Source of the DNA: CAYMDP01 sp964389375
Lineage (GTDB): Bacteria; Bdellovibrionota; Bdellovibrionia; Bdellovibrionales; UBA1609
Assembly (NCBI GenBank): GCA_964389375.1
Contig: CAYMDP010000056.1
Coordinates: 1-19,026 of the forward strand
DNA length: 19,026 nucleotides
Reading direction: 5' to 3'
Below the pieces are notes generated by a model. The model saw only the letters and a list, made by a program, of their open reading frames with translations, ran no database searches and was not told where the DNA came from. Below, piece by piece: positions 7,363 to 13,171 of this stretch. Within the stretch, counting starts at the first letter, position 1. The number at the start of each line of letters is the position of its first letter. A program made the translations under genes and the position numbers.

Positions 7363-7516
7363 GGATTTATTTTCTATTTTTAATAAGTGTCCGCCGAAGA
7401 CTAGTTCCTTAAGGCGCGGCCCAAATATATACCTGGTTATCAAGTTCACTCCGGTGGGCCGACCGAGGATGTTCGACGGCTGAGGCGGAGCACTTATCAA
7501 ATAAGAAAATAATTCC
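7363..7516 (+). ncRNA. Candidate structured RNA: 154-nt rod with an internal bubble (6S-like architecture)
   Basis: An imperfect inverted repeat. GGA at 7363-7365 pairs with TCC at 7514-7516; TTATTTTCT (7367-7375) with AGAAAATAA (7504-7512); ATTT with AAAT; ATAAGTG (7383-7389) with CACTTAT (7491-7497); TCCGCC (7390-7395) with GGCGGA (7484-7489). This gives about 29 pairs with short bulges. Inside is a nearly symmetrical open region (7396-7416 against 7462-7483), then CGGCCCA (7417-7423) with TGGGCCG (7455-7461) and a small apical stem. A long closing stem, a large central bubble and a terminal stem-loop are the plan of 6S RNA, though 154 nt is short for that family. On the plus strand the bubble holds CGA-GGATGT-TCG (7464-7475), a CsrA-type hairpin. 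Strand is uncertain, no clear promoter is seen, and a mobile miniature element is an alternative. Confidence 0.4.
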
Positions 7517-7562
7517 CTCTTAGAAAAAAAGAGCGACTGAATCTTTAAAGAAAGTGTGGCGA

Positions 7563-8096
7563 TTAAAGCTCGACTGGGCGGTCGGCGGTTTCTGGTAGAC
7601 GAACAGCAACGCCCCAATCCAAAGCCTGGCTTTTGATCGAGCTTTGAGGGTTTTGCACAATTCGCTGCTGAAGTTTTGCAAAGATCGGCTCGCGAATGGC
7701 CAAGTTATTATCTTGTAAAACACACTGCCGAGCTGTTCTTGATTTTAAATTAATCACGATCGGAGCTTTTAAATTTGCAGTCATCTGAGTGGGATCTTGA
7801 GGAATTGTGATGATTGCAAAAGAGCGGCTTTCTTCAACAGACTTTAAAGACAAAGCTTCAAGGTCACCTTTGGTTAAACCCACAACATAATTACTAGAGA
7901 ACAGTTCTGGCTCTAGAACTGGAAATGCAATTCCGCCATCTTCACAGCTTTGAAGCCAAGCAAAAATTTCGTCATTGGGATCATCTAAAAGAACGAAGCG
8001 TCTTAAGTCGTTGAAACCTAACAGACCTTCGGGGAACTGAATAATATCGTCGTCGGCTAGTTCTATAATACCAAACCGCGAAGTTGTGATTTGCAT
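7563..8096 (-). CDS. fliW: FliW, flagellar assembly factor and CsrA antagonist
   Basis: 177 residues from the ATG at 8096. A longer frame to 8165 exists, but MQITTSRFG is the typical FliW N-terminus and the GGGGAGGGGAAGGA purine tract sits directly before this ATG. FPEGLLGF at 21-28, FVLLDDP at 34-40 and the WLQS/AFPV segments near 47-60 are family hallmarks. FliW binds flagellin and, when free, binds CsrA allosterically to relieve repression (established in Bacillus and Campylobacter). The protein is slightly longer than the usual 130-160 residues, with a polar C-terminal extension of about 35 residues. It lies downstream of csrA in the same direction with a 173-nt leader. The leader has three GGA triplets at the ribosome site, so fliW could itself be a CsrA target. 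Confidence 0.93.
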   Translation of the reverse strand: MQITTSRFGIIELADDDIIQFPEGLLGFNDLRRFVLLDDPNDEIFAWLQSCEDGGIAFPVLEPELFSSNYVVGLTKGDLEALSLKSVEESRSFAIITIPQDPTQMTANLKAPIVINLKSRTARQCVLQDNNLAIREPIFAKLQQRIVQNPQSSIKSQALDWGVAVRLPETADRPVEL

Positions 8097-8248
8097 TCCT
8101 TCCCCTCCCCTACAATCAAGGATGCCCCATAAATCCAAGACACAGCAAGACAAATTCTCGGTCAAAAGCTAAAAAAATTATGACTTAGGTCGGTATGATG
8201 GATTTTATGCGACGGGCTAGGATTTTGAGGAAGATAAGGGCGAACATT

Positions 8249-8270
8249 GGACGCGGCTAAAAGCCGGTCC
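8249..8270 (-). terminator. GC-rich hairpin at the end of csrA, terminator-like without a clear T run
   Basis: On the transcribed strand GGACCGGCT pairs with AGCCG(C)GTCC around a TTT loop: nine pairs and one bulge, beginning at the last base of the csrA stop codon. An overlapping alternative stem (AAAGCC with GGCTTT, 8279-8260) would be followed by only four T residues. It may partly terminate, or protect the csrA 3' end, and so separate csrA from fliW. Confidence 0.4.
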
Positions 8271-8497
8271 TAAGGCTTTAATAATTTTGCTACGGCTCGT
8301 GTGCTGTCAGATGAAGTGGCTGCAGACTCTTTGTTTTGGCTCTGAATGGCCACGTAAACCTCTTCCCGGTGGATTTTGGTATCCCGAGGGGCTTCGATGC
8401 CTAAACGGACTTGTTTGCCTTTAATTTGAACGACACGAATTTTAATGTGATCGTCGATCGCAATGCTCTCGCCGAGCTTTCGGGTTAACACCAGCAT
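8270..8497 (-). CDS. csrA: Carbon storage regulator CsrA (RsmA)
   Basis: 75 residues with the invariant N-terminus MLVLTRKLGESIAI, then IKIRVVQIKGKQVRLGIEAPRDTKIHREEVY, which covers the five-strand dimer core. The RNA-binding residues expected on strand 1 (Leu4, Arg6) and strand 5 (Arg44 region, REEVY) are present. The C-terminal tail of about 22 residues is Ser/Ala rich and longer than in E. coli, as in FliW-partnered CsrA proteins. CsrA binds GGA in RNA hairpin loops and usually blocks translation. Placed between flgL and fliW, matching the flagellar CsrA-FliW arrangement of many bacteria. Its own leader has AGGATGT and AAGGAG just before the ATG, suggesting autoregulation. Confidence 0.98.
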   Translation of the reverse strand: MLVLTRKLGESIAIDDHIKIRVVQIKGKQVRLGIEAPRDTKIHREEVYVAIQSQNKESAATSSDSTRAVAKLLKP

Positions 8498-8505
8498 GGA
8501 TTTAG

Positions 8506-8520
8506 CTCCTTCAACATCCT
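8506..8520 (-). promoter_or_regulatory. csrA ribosome site with two GGA motifs (candidate autoregulatory CsrA site)
   Basis: The transcribed strand reads AGGATGTTGAAGGAG, ending eight bases before the csrA ATG. AGGATGT equals the 3' part of the published high-affinity CsrA consensus (RUACARGGAUGU), and AAGGAG is the Shine-Dalgarno site. Closely spaced GGA pairs of this kind allow a CsrA dimer to bridge and block initiation. Confidence 0.5.
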
Positions 8521-8594
8521 AGTCAAAGTCTTAGGGAACGATTGGATGAATCTGGTTCCCATGTACTCTTTACGGCAGCTTTTGACAGCAACCT

Positions 8595-8623
8595 TAGCTA
8601 TTCCTCTAAACGAATCTTGTCAA
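8595..8623 (-). promoter_or_regulatory. Possible sigma-70 promoter for csrA-fliW
   Basis: A perfect TTGACA (8623-8618) is followed after 17 bases by TAGCTA (8600-8595), a poor -10. Transcription would start about 90 bases before csrA. A second TTGACA lies on the other strand at 8582-8587 with TCTAAA 17 bases on, so the two boxes form an inverted pair. The rest of the flgL-csrA gap (8498-8733) has no credible gene. Confidence 0.35.
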
Positions 8624-8733
8624 GTGAAGTGGGCAAAAAACCTAATGATCCTAAAGACGTACAAATTTTACTTGGTTCTAGCTTTTAAGGCGCGAGCTAA
8701 AATCTATGCCTTCGTCGCGGCTAATTTTTGCCT

Positions 8734-9777
8734 TTAGCGCATGAAATCAAGAAGACTGCGCTGAATCATTTTGCCCGAAGTTTGAAGTGTCGCCTGCAAA
8801 GTACTCTCGGTTTTATTCATTTCACTGATTGTCGAAAAAATATCCGCATCTTCCATCTGTGAGATCTGAACCTGATTATCGACCTTCGCTTTTTCAAGTG
8901 AGGACGAAAGGCTATCTAAAGCCATAGCTCTGGATCCCACTTGGGCTCTGGTTAAGACGACCTGAGAAATTGCGCTGTCCAATTCATCAAGAACATCATG
9001 GACGCCGGCTTTGTCATTGGTTCTAAGCGCGATCTCGAATCGTTTAAGGGTATTAAAAATATTAACTCCCTCATCCGATCTAGAGGTGCGATCTAACTTT
9101 TTCTCGGGCTTGGGCTCTGTAGAAGCGGGTCCCCGCAGTTCGGGCTGAGCAGGCTTTCTTTCTTCAATCAGCTCTTCGACCGAAGTGGGTTGAACTTCTG
9201 AGCCTCCAGAGATTCCTCCACCCTTAACACCCTCACCGTGAAAGACTCGGTCGCCCGGGACATTCATTGCGATAAAGGACTCTTTATCGGTGTGGATCAT
9301 GATCTCGCCACGATCTCCTAGGTATTCACCGGTGACCTCGAAGGGCTTTGAGTCCGTCTTGTAGCCACCAAAGATAAAACGCTCGCCGAGTTTTCGATTT
9401 CCAACTTGAATAATCTGATTAAAAAGCTGTTCGACCTCTGTCGATGCGACAAGTCTGGATTCTGCATTTGCGCTGGCATCGTTGGACTGACTGATGGCCA
9501 ATTCTTTTGCACGAATTAAATGATCCGAGATCTCTCCTAAAGATTGATCCGTATACTCTAGAAAGGATTTCGCATAATTTAAGCTTTTAATGTACTGACG
9601 GTTTCCCATCAAATCCACACGGTTTGTAAGTACTCGGCTGGCCGCGACGGGATCATCCGAGGGTTTTGTCACCCGCTTTTGAGTCGCAGCTTGATTTTGC
9701 AACTCGGACATCTGGGTTCTGTTTTTCCCGACGTTCGCGTTGACTTGATCAAATGCCATTTTATCCGCGATTCTCAT
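8734..9777 (-). CDS. flgL: FlgL, hook-filament junction protein (HAP3)
   Basis: 347 residues with flagellin-like ends. The N-terminal helix starts MRIADKMAFDQV and carries KPSDDPVAASR at 38-48, the conserved FlgL/flagellin turn. The C-terminal helix ends QISQMEDADIFSTISEMNK... and finishes SLLDFMR, the usual D0 end. GNRKLGERFIFGGYKTDSKPF near 126-146 is also typical. FlgL sits between FlgK and the first flagellin and is exported by the flagellar type III system. A Pro/Glu/Lys-rich segment at about 190-235 is an insertion in the exposed domain. The gene follows flgK by eight bases, with AGAGGA as its ribosome site overlapping the flgK stop. Confidence 0.95.
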   Translation of the reverse strand: MRIADKMAFDQVNANVGKNRTQMSELQNQAATQKRVTKPSDDPVAASRVLTNRVDLMGNRQYIKSLNYAKSFLEYTDQSLGEISDHLIRAKELAISQSNDASANAESRLVASTEVEQLFNQIIQVGNRKLGERFIFGGYKTDSKPFEVTGEYLGDRGEIMIHTDKESFIAMNVPGDRVFHGEGVKGGGISGGSEVQPTSVEELIEERKPAQPELRGPASTEPKPEKKLDRTSRSDEGVNIFNTLKRFEIALRTNDKAGVHDVLDELDSAISQVVLTRAQVGSRAMALDSLSSSLEKAKVDNQVQISQMEDADIFSTISEMNKTESTLQATLQTSGKMIQRSLLDFMR

Positions 9778-9785
9778 CTAATCCT

Positions 9786-11213
9786 CTAAAGACGCTTTAA
9801 GTTTAAAACCGTATCCATCATCTCGTCCGCAGTTCGAATCAACCTTGCAGAAGCATCAAAAGTTTTTTGAAACTCAATCATCTTCGTCGTCTCTTCGTCT
9901 AAGCTGACACCACTAATACTTTCTCGAATTTTACTAATCTGACCGACCACATCGGATTGAGCTTGCTGAGAAGAGTTCGCCCTTGCGGTCTCGATTCCCA
10001 CTTTTCCAACGACAGTTCCGTAATAGTCATCAAATGATGCGGTTCGATCGGACATGGTTTTTTTGTACTGCAAAGAAGAAATAATATTTGCGACTCGGTT
10101 GTCTGCCGGAGAATCAGGCTCTGCTCCAGCTGCAATTCGTCCTACATCGCGGCGGATCTCGTCGGATAAGGCCATATGTTTTGCAGCCCCTTGCACAGAT
10201 TCAGGCATTGCAAAAAACAAGACTCCACTTTCATTATACTTATTAAAACCCATACTGTGGGCGCGATTGACTTCTAATGAGACACGATAAGCCAGCTGAT
10301 CAGTTTCGTCTTTAAGACGATTGGTCACACCATCACGAACATCTAAAAGGCCACCAATCATTCCGCCAGTTAACTGCTTCGTGACATTAATGGGCGAGCC
10401 ATGCTCGGTCGCTCGATAAAAAATGTCTAAATTTCCTTCGGCCTTACCCTCACGTGCAGGAGTGGGAGCGACAAAAAGATCTCTTTGCGAAAAGCCCGAG
10501 ACCAACAAGGCGTTGTTGCCGGCCATGACGGTCATCTGACCCTTTTCACCCTCGGTGTAGCGAATATTAATTTTTTCGCCCAGTTTTTTTAGTAAATGAT
10601 CTCTTCGATCTCGTTCGTCATTTGCAGTCGCTCCGTTAAGCTCGACGGCCATAATTTTTTCGTTGATGGTTGCGATTTCGCGAGTGGTTTGATTGATTTC
10701 TTCAACCGCCGTCGCAATCCGAAAGTCTGCATCTTTTTGAATTTCGGTTAGCTGATGGTGAACTCGTCCGAAATCCTTTGTCAGGTTTTCGGCCATCTCT
10801 TTAACTAGAGTTCTTGAAGCCAAACTTTCTGGGTTACTGGCAAGCTCTCTAAAGGCATTAAAGAACTCACCCATATATTGGTTTAAGCCTTTATTGACCT
10901 GTTCGTTATAAACTTGCTCAACTCGAGTCAACATTTCAGAGCGAGCGGACATCTGACCCAAGGAATTTTGCTCGCGCTCGAGCTGCTTTTCGATAAATCC
11001 ATTATTCACTCGCGAAACAGTTCCGGGACGCGCACCCATTCCGATGCGCAACTGACCTTCACCAATCGGCACGTTACTTTGAATATCTACTCTTTGTCTG
11101 GAATAGCCTTCGGTCGATTTATTGGCGATGTTATGGCTGACGGTTTGCAAAGCTGTCTGACTATTCATCAGAGAGCGTTTGCCTACGTCCATCATCGACC
11201 AGATCCGAGACAT
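9786..11213 (-). CDS. flgK: FlgK, hook-filament junction protein (HAP1)
   Basis: 475 residues. The N-terminal rod-type helix has SHNIANKSTEGYSRQRV at 26-42, the FlgK version of the flagellar rod/hook signature. The C-terminus ends with MIEFQKTFDASARLIRTADEMMDTVLNLKRL-type sequence, matching the D0 helix of FlgK. The middle is the variable exposed part, with NERDRRDHLLKKL-like sequence at about 198-212, a known FlgK feature. Length is within the usual 450-650. It joins the hook to FlgL. The ribosome site AAGGGAA precedes the ATG at 11213. It is followed closely by flgL and preceded by flgN, its expected chaperone. Confidence 0.96.
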   Translation of the reverse strand: MSRIWSMMDVGKRSLMNSQTALQTVSHNIANKSTEGYSRQRVDIQSNVPIGEGQLRIGMGARPGTVSRVNNGFIEKQLEREQNSLGQMSARSEMLTRVEQVYNEQVNKGLNQYMGEFFNAFRELASNPESLASRTLVKEMAENLTKDFGRVHHQLTEIQKDADFRIATAVEEINQTTREIATINEKIMAVELNGATANDERDRRDHLLKKLGEKINIRYTEGEKGQMTVMAGNNALLVSGFSQRDLFVAPTPAREGKAEGNLDIFYRATEHGSPINVTKQLTGGMIGGLLDVRDGVTNRLKDETDQLAYRVSLEVNRAHSMGFNKYNESGVLFFAMPESVQGAAKHMALSDEIRRDVGRIAAGAEPDSPADNRVANIISSLQYKKTMSDRTASFDDYYGTVVGKVGIETARANSSQQAQSDVVGQISKIRESISGVSLDEETTKMIEFQKTFDASARLIRTADEMMDTVLNLKRL

Positions 11214-11260
11214 TCTGTCTTTCCCTTCGAGAGCTTCTTCCTGAAGTTCTCGTGTTCAGC

Positions 11261-11278
11261 AAAAGCCTAATGGCTTTT
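11261..11278 (-). terminator. Weak terminator-like hairpin between flgN and flgK
   Basis: AAAAGCC and GGCTTTT flank a four-base ATTA loop just after the flgN stop. The stem is 7 bp and its 3' arm ends in four T residues. It could attenuate transcription into flgK and flgL or act as an RNA-processing point. A second small hairpin, CTTC-AGGAA-GAAG (11246-11234), lies between it and the flgK ribosome site. Confidence 0.35.
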
Positions 11279-11792
11279 ATGCTTCTTTGCGGACCAACTG
11301 CCCTGAAGAAGCCGGCGCAGCCGTTACTTCTCCTTGGCGCTTATAAGTCGGTTTGTCTTGTAAAGTATCGCGAATCGCCTTCATAGCCCCCGTGATATTT
11401 TCTAGAGCCGATTTAACCAAAACTTCGTTTGATTTGTTATGCTCTTGAACCCGCTTTAACAATAATTCCATGACCGAGTGTAGGCTTCTTAGGCGCTCTC
11501 CCGGCTCTCCTTCTAAAACCCGAGCCAATTCCAACAATCTTGGAGCCGTCGGATCTAATCCCAACACTTGGCTTAAATCTGAAGCCACTTTTATGCGTTG
11601 AGCTTCCATGCTTCGAACTTTAATGAGCATGGCTTCTTTTGTACGATTGTTTTCGTTTAATTCATCAAGATCTGCAGAAACCAGAATATCTTTTTCATGG
11701 CGAACGACGTCCAATAGACTGCGATAGACCCGAATTTGGTCTTCAAGCAAAGTCACAAGTTCATTAAAGAGTTCTGTCTTATTCGTGTTCAT
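11277..11792 (-). CDS. flgN: FlgN-like flagellar export chaperone
   Basis: 171 residues, almost entirely helical in pattern. The N-terminal segment FNELVTLLEDQIRVYRSLLDVVRHEKDILV at about 9-38 and DLDELNENNRTKEAMLIKVRSME at about 41-63 match the FlgN family (heptad-like leucines and the LxxLxxxNxxKE arrangement). FlgN binds the C-termini of FlgK and FlgL and delivers them to the export gate, which fits its position directly upstream of flgK. The last 25 residues are Lys/Ala/Ser-rich and probably disordered. The start ATG at 11792 is the last loop base of a GTTCA-AGGA-TGAAC hairpin. Sequence identity in this family is low, so the context carries much of the call. Confidence 0.85.
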   Translation of the reverse strand: MNTNKTELFNELVTLLEDQIRVYRSLLDVVRHEKDILVSADLDELNENNRTKEAMLIKVRSMEAQRIKVASDLSQVLGLDPTAPRLLELARVLEGEPGERLRSLHSVMELLLKRVQEHNKSNEVLVKSALENITGAMKAIRDTLQDKPTYKRQGEVTAAPASSGQLVRKEA

Positions 11793-11800
11793 CCTTGAAC
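11787..11800 (-). promoter_or_regulatory. GGA-loop hairpin over the flgN start codon (candidate CsrA site)
   Basis: GTTCA-AGGA-TGAAC: a perfect 5-bp stem with GGA in a tetraloop. The A of the flgN ATG is the last loop base, so a protein bound here would block initiation directly. Confidence 0.5.
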
Positions 11801-11816
11801 CTAAATTCCCCTATGA

Positions 11817-12128
11817 TTATTCAGGCAACATCAAATGCTCGTTGACCAAACGGTCAGCAACGGCACCGGCGTCGACTTTATATTTTCCTTCGTCGATTAA
11901 CTTTTGCAATCGAGCGACCTTAGCTTCATCGATATCGTCTTTAGTTGCAATCTCTCGTGCTTTTTGAAGATTTTGAGCGCGCTCAGAAAGTTGAACTTTG
12001 CTTGAGCTTGCCAAATCTGCGCGACTTAATTTTGAAGAAGGTGAGCCGTCATTTGATTCCGGTTTGTTAGTTTTTGTGGAATCTAAGCTAGTTAGGGGGG
12101 TACCGATACCTGTATTGCTTACCTTCAT
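11817..12128 (-). CDS. flgM: FlgM, anti-sigma-28 factor
   Basis: 103 residues from the ATG at 12128, preferred over an upstream GTG at 12143 because GGAGG lies four bases before it. The first 45 residues are Ser/Thr/Asn-rich and probably disordered, as in FlgM. The C-terminal half has VQLSERAQNLQKARE at 45-59 and DIDEAKVARLQKLIDEGKYKVDAGAVADRLV at 65-95, the conserved sigma-28-binding helices (VxxLRxAIxxGxYxVDxxxIAxxL pattern). FlgM holds sigma-28 until the hook is complete, then is exported. Followed by flgN, as in enteric bacteria. The ribosome site sits in a GTC-GGAG-GAC mini-hairpin. Confidence 0.93.
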   Translation of the reverse strand: MKVSNTGIGTPLTSLDSTKTNKPESNDGSPSSKLSRADLASSSKVQLSERAQNLQKAREIATKDDIDEAKVARLQKLIDEGKYKVDAGAVADRLVNEHLMLPE

Positions 12129-12158
12129 ACGTCCTCCGACCACTCTGGGCCATGTCTA

Positions 12159-12188
12159 ATCATATCATAATGAGACAGTATCTCGCAA
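12159..12188 (-). promoter_or_regulatory. Possible sigma-70 promoter for flgM
   Basis: TTGCGA (12188-12183), an 18-base spacer, and TATGAT (12164-12159). Transcription would start about 25 bases before the flgM ATG. TATGAT occurs twice in overlapping register. This would allow flgM-flgN-flgK-flgL expression apart from the long flgF transcript. Confidence 0.35.
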
Positions 12189-12225
12189 ACTTCTGAGGTC
12201 TAGCCTGTCTCAGCTAGGCCTAGAC
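12171..12225 (-). promoter_or_regulatory. Two competing hairpins after flgJ (possible attenuator)
   Basis: A hairpin at 12225-12198 begins at the flgJ stop codon: GTCTAG(G)CCT pairs with AGGCTAGAC, nine pairs plus one bulge. A second inverted repeat, TGAGACAG (12212-12205) with CTGTCTCA (12178-12171), shares bases with the first, so only one can form. No T run follows. This could be a processing or read-through switch before flgM, or chance. Confidence 0.3.
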
Positions 12226-12909
12226 TTTAGTCATATCTATCTGCCAACTCAAGTGGGCTTTATCCCAATCCAAACTCCCCAGTTTTTCACCTGCTTCGAC
12301 TTTGGGGTTTTCACTAAAAGATTTGGCCCCTCCACTAAAGGCCAAAACCGACTCCAGGCCAAGTTCATGCTTAATCTTTACAACATTTAAACCAGATTCT
12401 TTGTCTTTAAATTGCGAAAGGACTGTTCCTGACCAGGGACTTAAAACATCCATAGGTTTTCCGCTAAACTCTTTCGATTTTAAATCGAACTGGATCTGAG
12501 CCCCCTTCGAGGGTTGAAGCTGCATCATCGTGCGACCTGGATCCATTTTTAATTGATTTTCACTCTCTAATGGAAGCGGTCCTTTAGGAGCCCCAATCGG
12601 ACCATTAGGAGTTTCGGGGAAATAGCGCTCTTTAATCTGTTGATAAATGATTTCACCAAAACCAATTCCACCTCGGTCTCCCCAGGCTTCAACGGTTTCG
12701 GCATCAAGTTGTTCTTTATAGATCTTTTCAGCCATCCCCGGTTTTACGATTCCGTCTTGGGGAACGGTGCTGCGCATGGCTTTTACCATTTCTCGCAAAA
12801 AATGTTTTTCGTACATTTTTGCGGCGTCTCGAAGTTGTTGATCTTGATCTTGAGGAGAAACTTTTTTCGCCAAGGGAAGGGAGCTTTGAATTTTCATAAT
12901 CTCAGACAT
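12220..12909 (-). CDS. flgJ: FlgJ-type rod-binding protein with a degenerate M23-like C-terminal domain
   Basis: 229 residues from the ATG at 12909, chosen over an upstream in-frame start because GAGGAG stands eight bases before it. Residues about 26-95 are the rod-binding domain: RDAAKMYEKHFLREMVKAMRST, then GMAEKIYKEQLDAETVEAW, then GGIGFGEIIYQQI, matching FlgJ N-terminal domains that cap the growing rod. In place of the glucosaminidase found in gamma-proteobacterial FlgJ, residues about 155-225 look like a LytM/M23 peptidase fold (SPWSGTV, VVKIKHELG, VEAGEKLGSL, AHLSWQI). The HxH zinc motif is HLS (219-221) and the upstream His/Asp ligands are missing, so it is probably catalytically dead. 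The rod domain is confident; the M23 resemblance is my reading of motifs. Confidence 0.88.
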   Translation of the reverse strand: MSEIMKIQSSLPLAKKVSPQDQDQQLRDAAKMYEKHFLREMVKAMRSTVPQDGIVKPGMAEKIYKEQLDAETVEAWGDRGGIGFGEIIYQQIKERYFPETPNGPIGAPKGPLPLESENQLKMDPGRTMMQLQPSKGAQIQFDLKSKEFSGKPMDVLSPWSGTVLSQFKDKESGLNVVKIKHELGLESVLAFSGGAKSFSENPKVEAGEKLGSLDWDKAHLSWQIDMTKV

Positions 12910-12917
12910 ATGAATCG

Positions 12918-12962
12918 CTCCTCTTTTTAAACGGACCCACAAGTGATCCATTTAAAAAGAGG
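12918..12962 (-). promoter_or_regulatory. Hairpin sequestering the flgJ ribosome site
   Basis: CCTCTTTTTAAA and TTTAAAAAGAGG are perfect 12-base arms around a 19-base loop (12932-12950). On the transcript the 3' arm runs into GAGGAG, the flgJ Shine-Dalgarno site, so the structure would hide it. The loop contains TGGATC, a further GGA. A U/A-rich stem of this kind could be opened by a protein, a ribosome or temperature. Confidence 0.55.
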
Positions 12963-13171
12963 GGAAGATGAGTCAGATCCGTCGTGCATCCTGCACTTTT
13001 TTCTAGCAAACTCGGCACTCGCCAATCCTTGGCTGGCACTGAATTCTTACCCTTGTTTCCTGCGAGAAAACGTGGTCGCTCTTGCTTTACCGTCCTGGCT
13101 CTAAACTCTAACTCACCATCCCCTGGGATAAAAAACACATCCATGTGTTTTTAGTCCCATAAAAAATCAAA
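12963..13171 (-). ncRNA. GGA-rich structured flgI-flgJ gap: candidate CsrA-binding leader or CsrB-like RNA
   Basis: No credible gene. From 13171 to 12917 the transcribed strand holds ten GGA triplets; the opposite strand has three. Several are in loops of perfect hairpins: GTGCA-GGA-TGCAC (12996-12984), GCCAA-GGA-TTGGC (13033-13021), and a two-part hairpin at 13159-13124 in which TGGGA pairs with TCCCA and AAAAACACA with TGTGTTTTT around TGGA. Others are CCAGGACGG, CGCAGGAAAC and ACGGATC. Repeated GGA-loop hairpins are the defining design of CsrB/RsmZ-type RNAs that titrate CsrA, and also of strongly CsrA-regulated leaders. Whether it is a separate RNA or part of the flgI-flgJ transcript cannot be told from sequence. 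An 80-codon frame across it has no ribosome site or family resemblance. Confidence 0.45.
13124..13159 (-). terminator. Long hairpin after flgI (terminator, processing site or CsrA site)
   Basis: Fourteen pairs in two blocks separated by a 2x2 internal loop, with the tetraloop TGGA. The inner 3' arm is T-rich, but no T tract follows the outer stem, so simple intrinsic termination is uncertain. The core ACATGGATGT differs from the CsrA consensus ACARGGAUGU at one position. Confidence 0.45.

Noticed and set aside
7205..7562. Cyclic-di-GMP (GEMM) riboswitch or signal recognition particle RNA
   Set aside because: Looked for because such RNAs are abundant or small and structured, but neither the GEMM core nor the SRP GGAA-loop motif GGTCxGGAAGGAAGCA is present on either strand.
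7321..7617. 98-codon minus-strand frame between fliW and the FlgT-like gene
   Set aside because: It spans the long inverted repeat and runs into fliW in another frame; no start signal or plausible protein composition.
8097..8165. N-terminal extension of FliW
   Set aside because: The added 23 residues are Cys/Gly-rich and translate the purine ribosome site; the family begins at MQITTSRFG.
8546..8737. 63-codon plus-strand frame in the flgL-csrA gap
   Set aside because: Ends inside flgL antisense, no ribosome site, and it covers the likely csrA promoter.
12902..13144. 80-codon minus-strand frame across the flgI-flgJ gap
   Set aside because: No ribosome site, no family resemblance, and its bases are better explained by consecutive RNA hairpins; its end overlaps the flgJ start in another frame.
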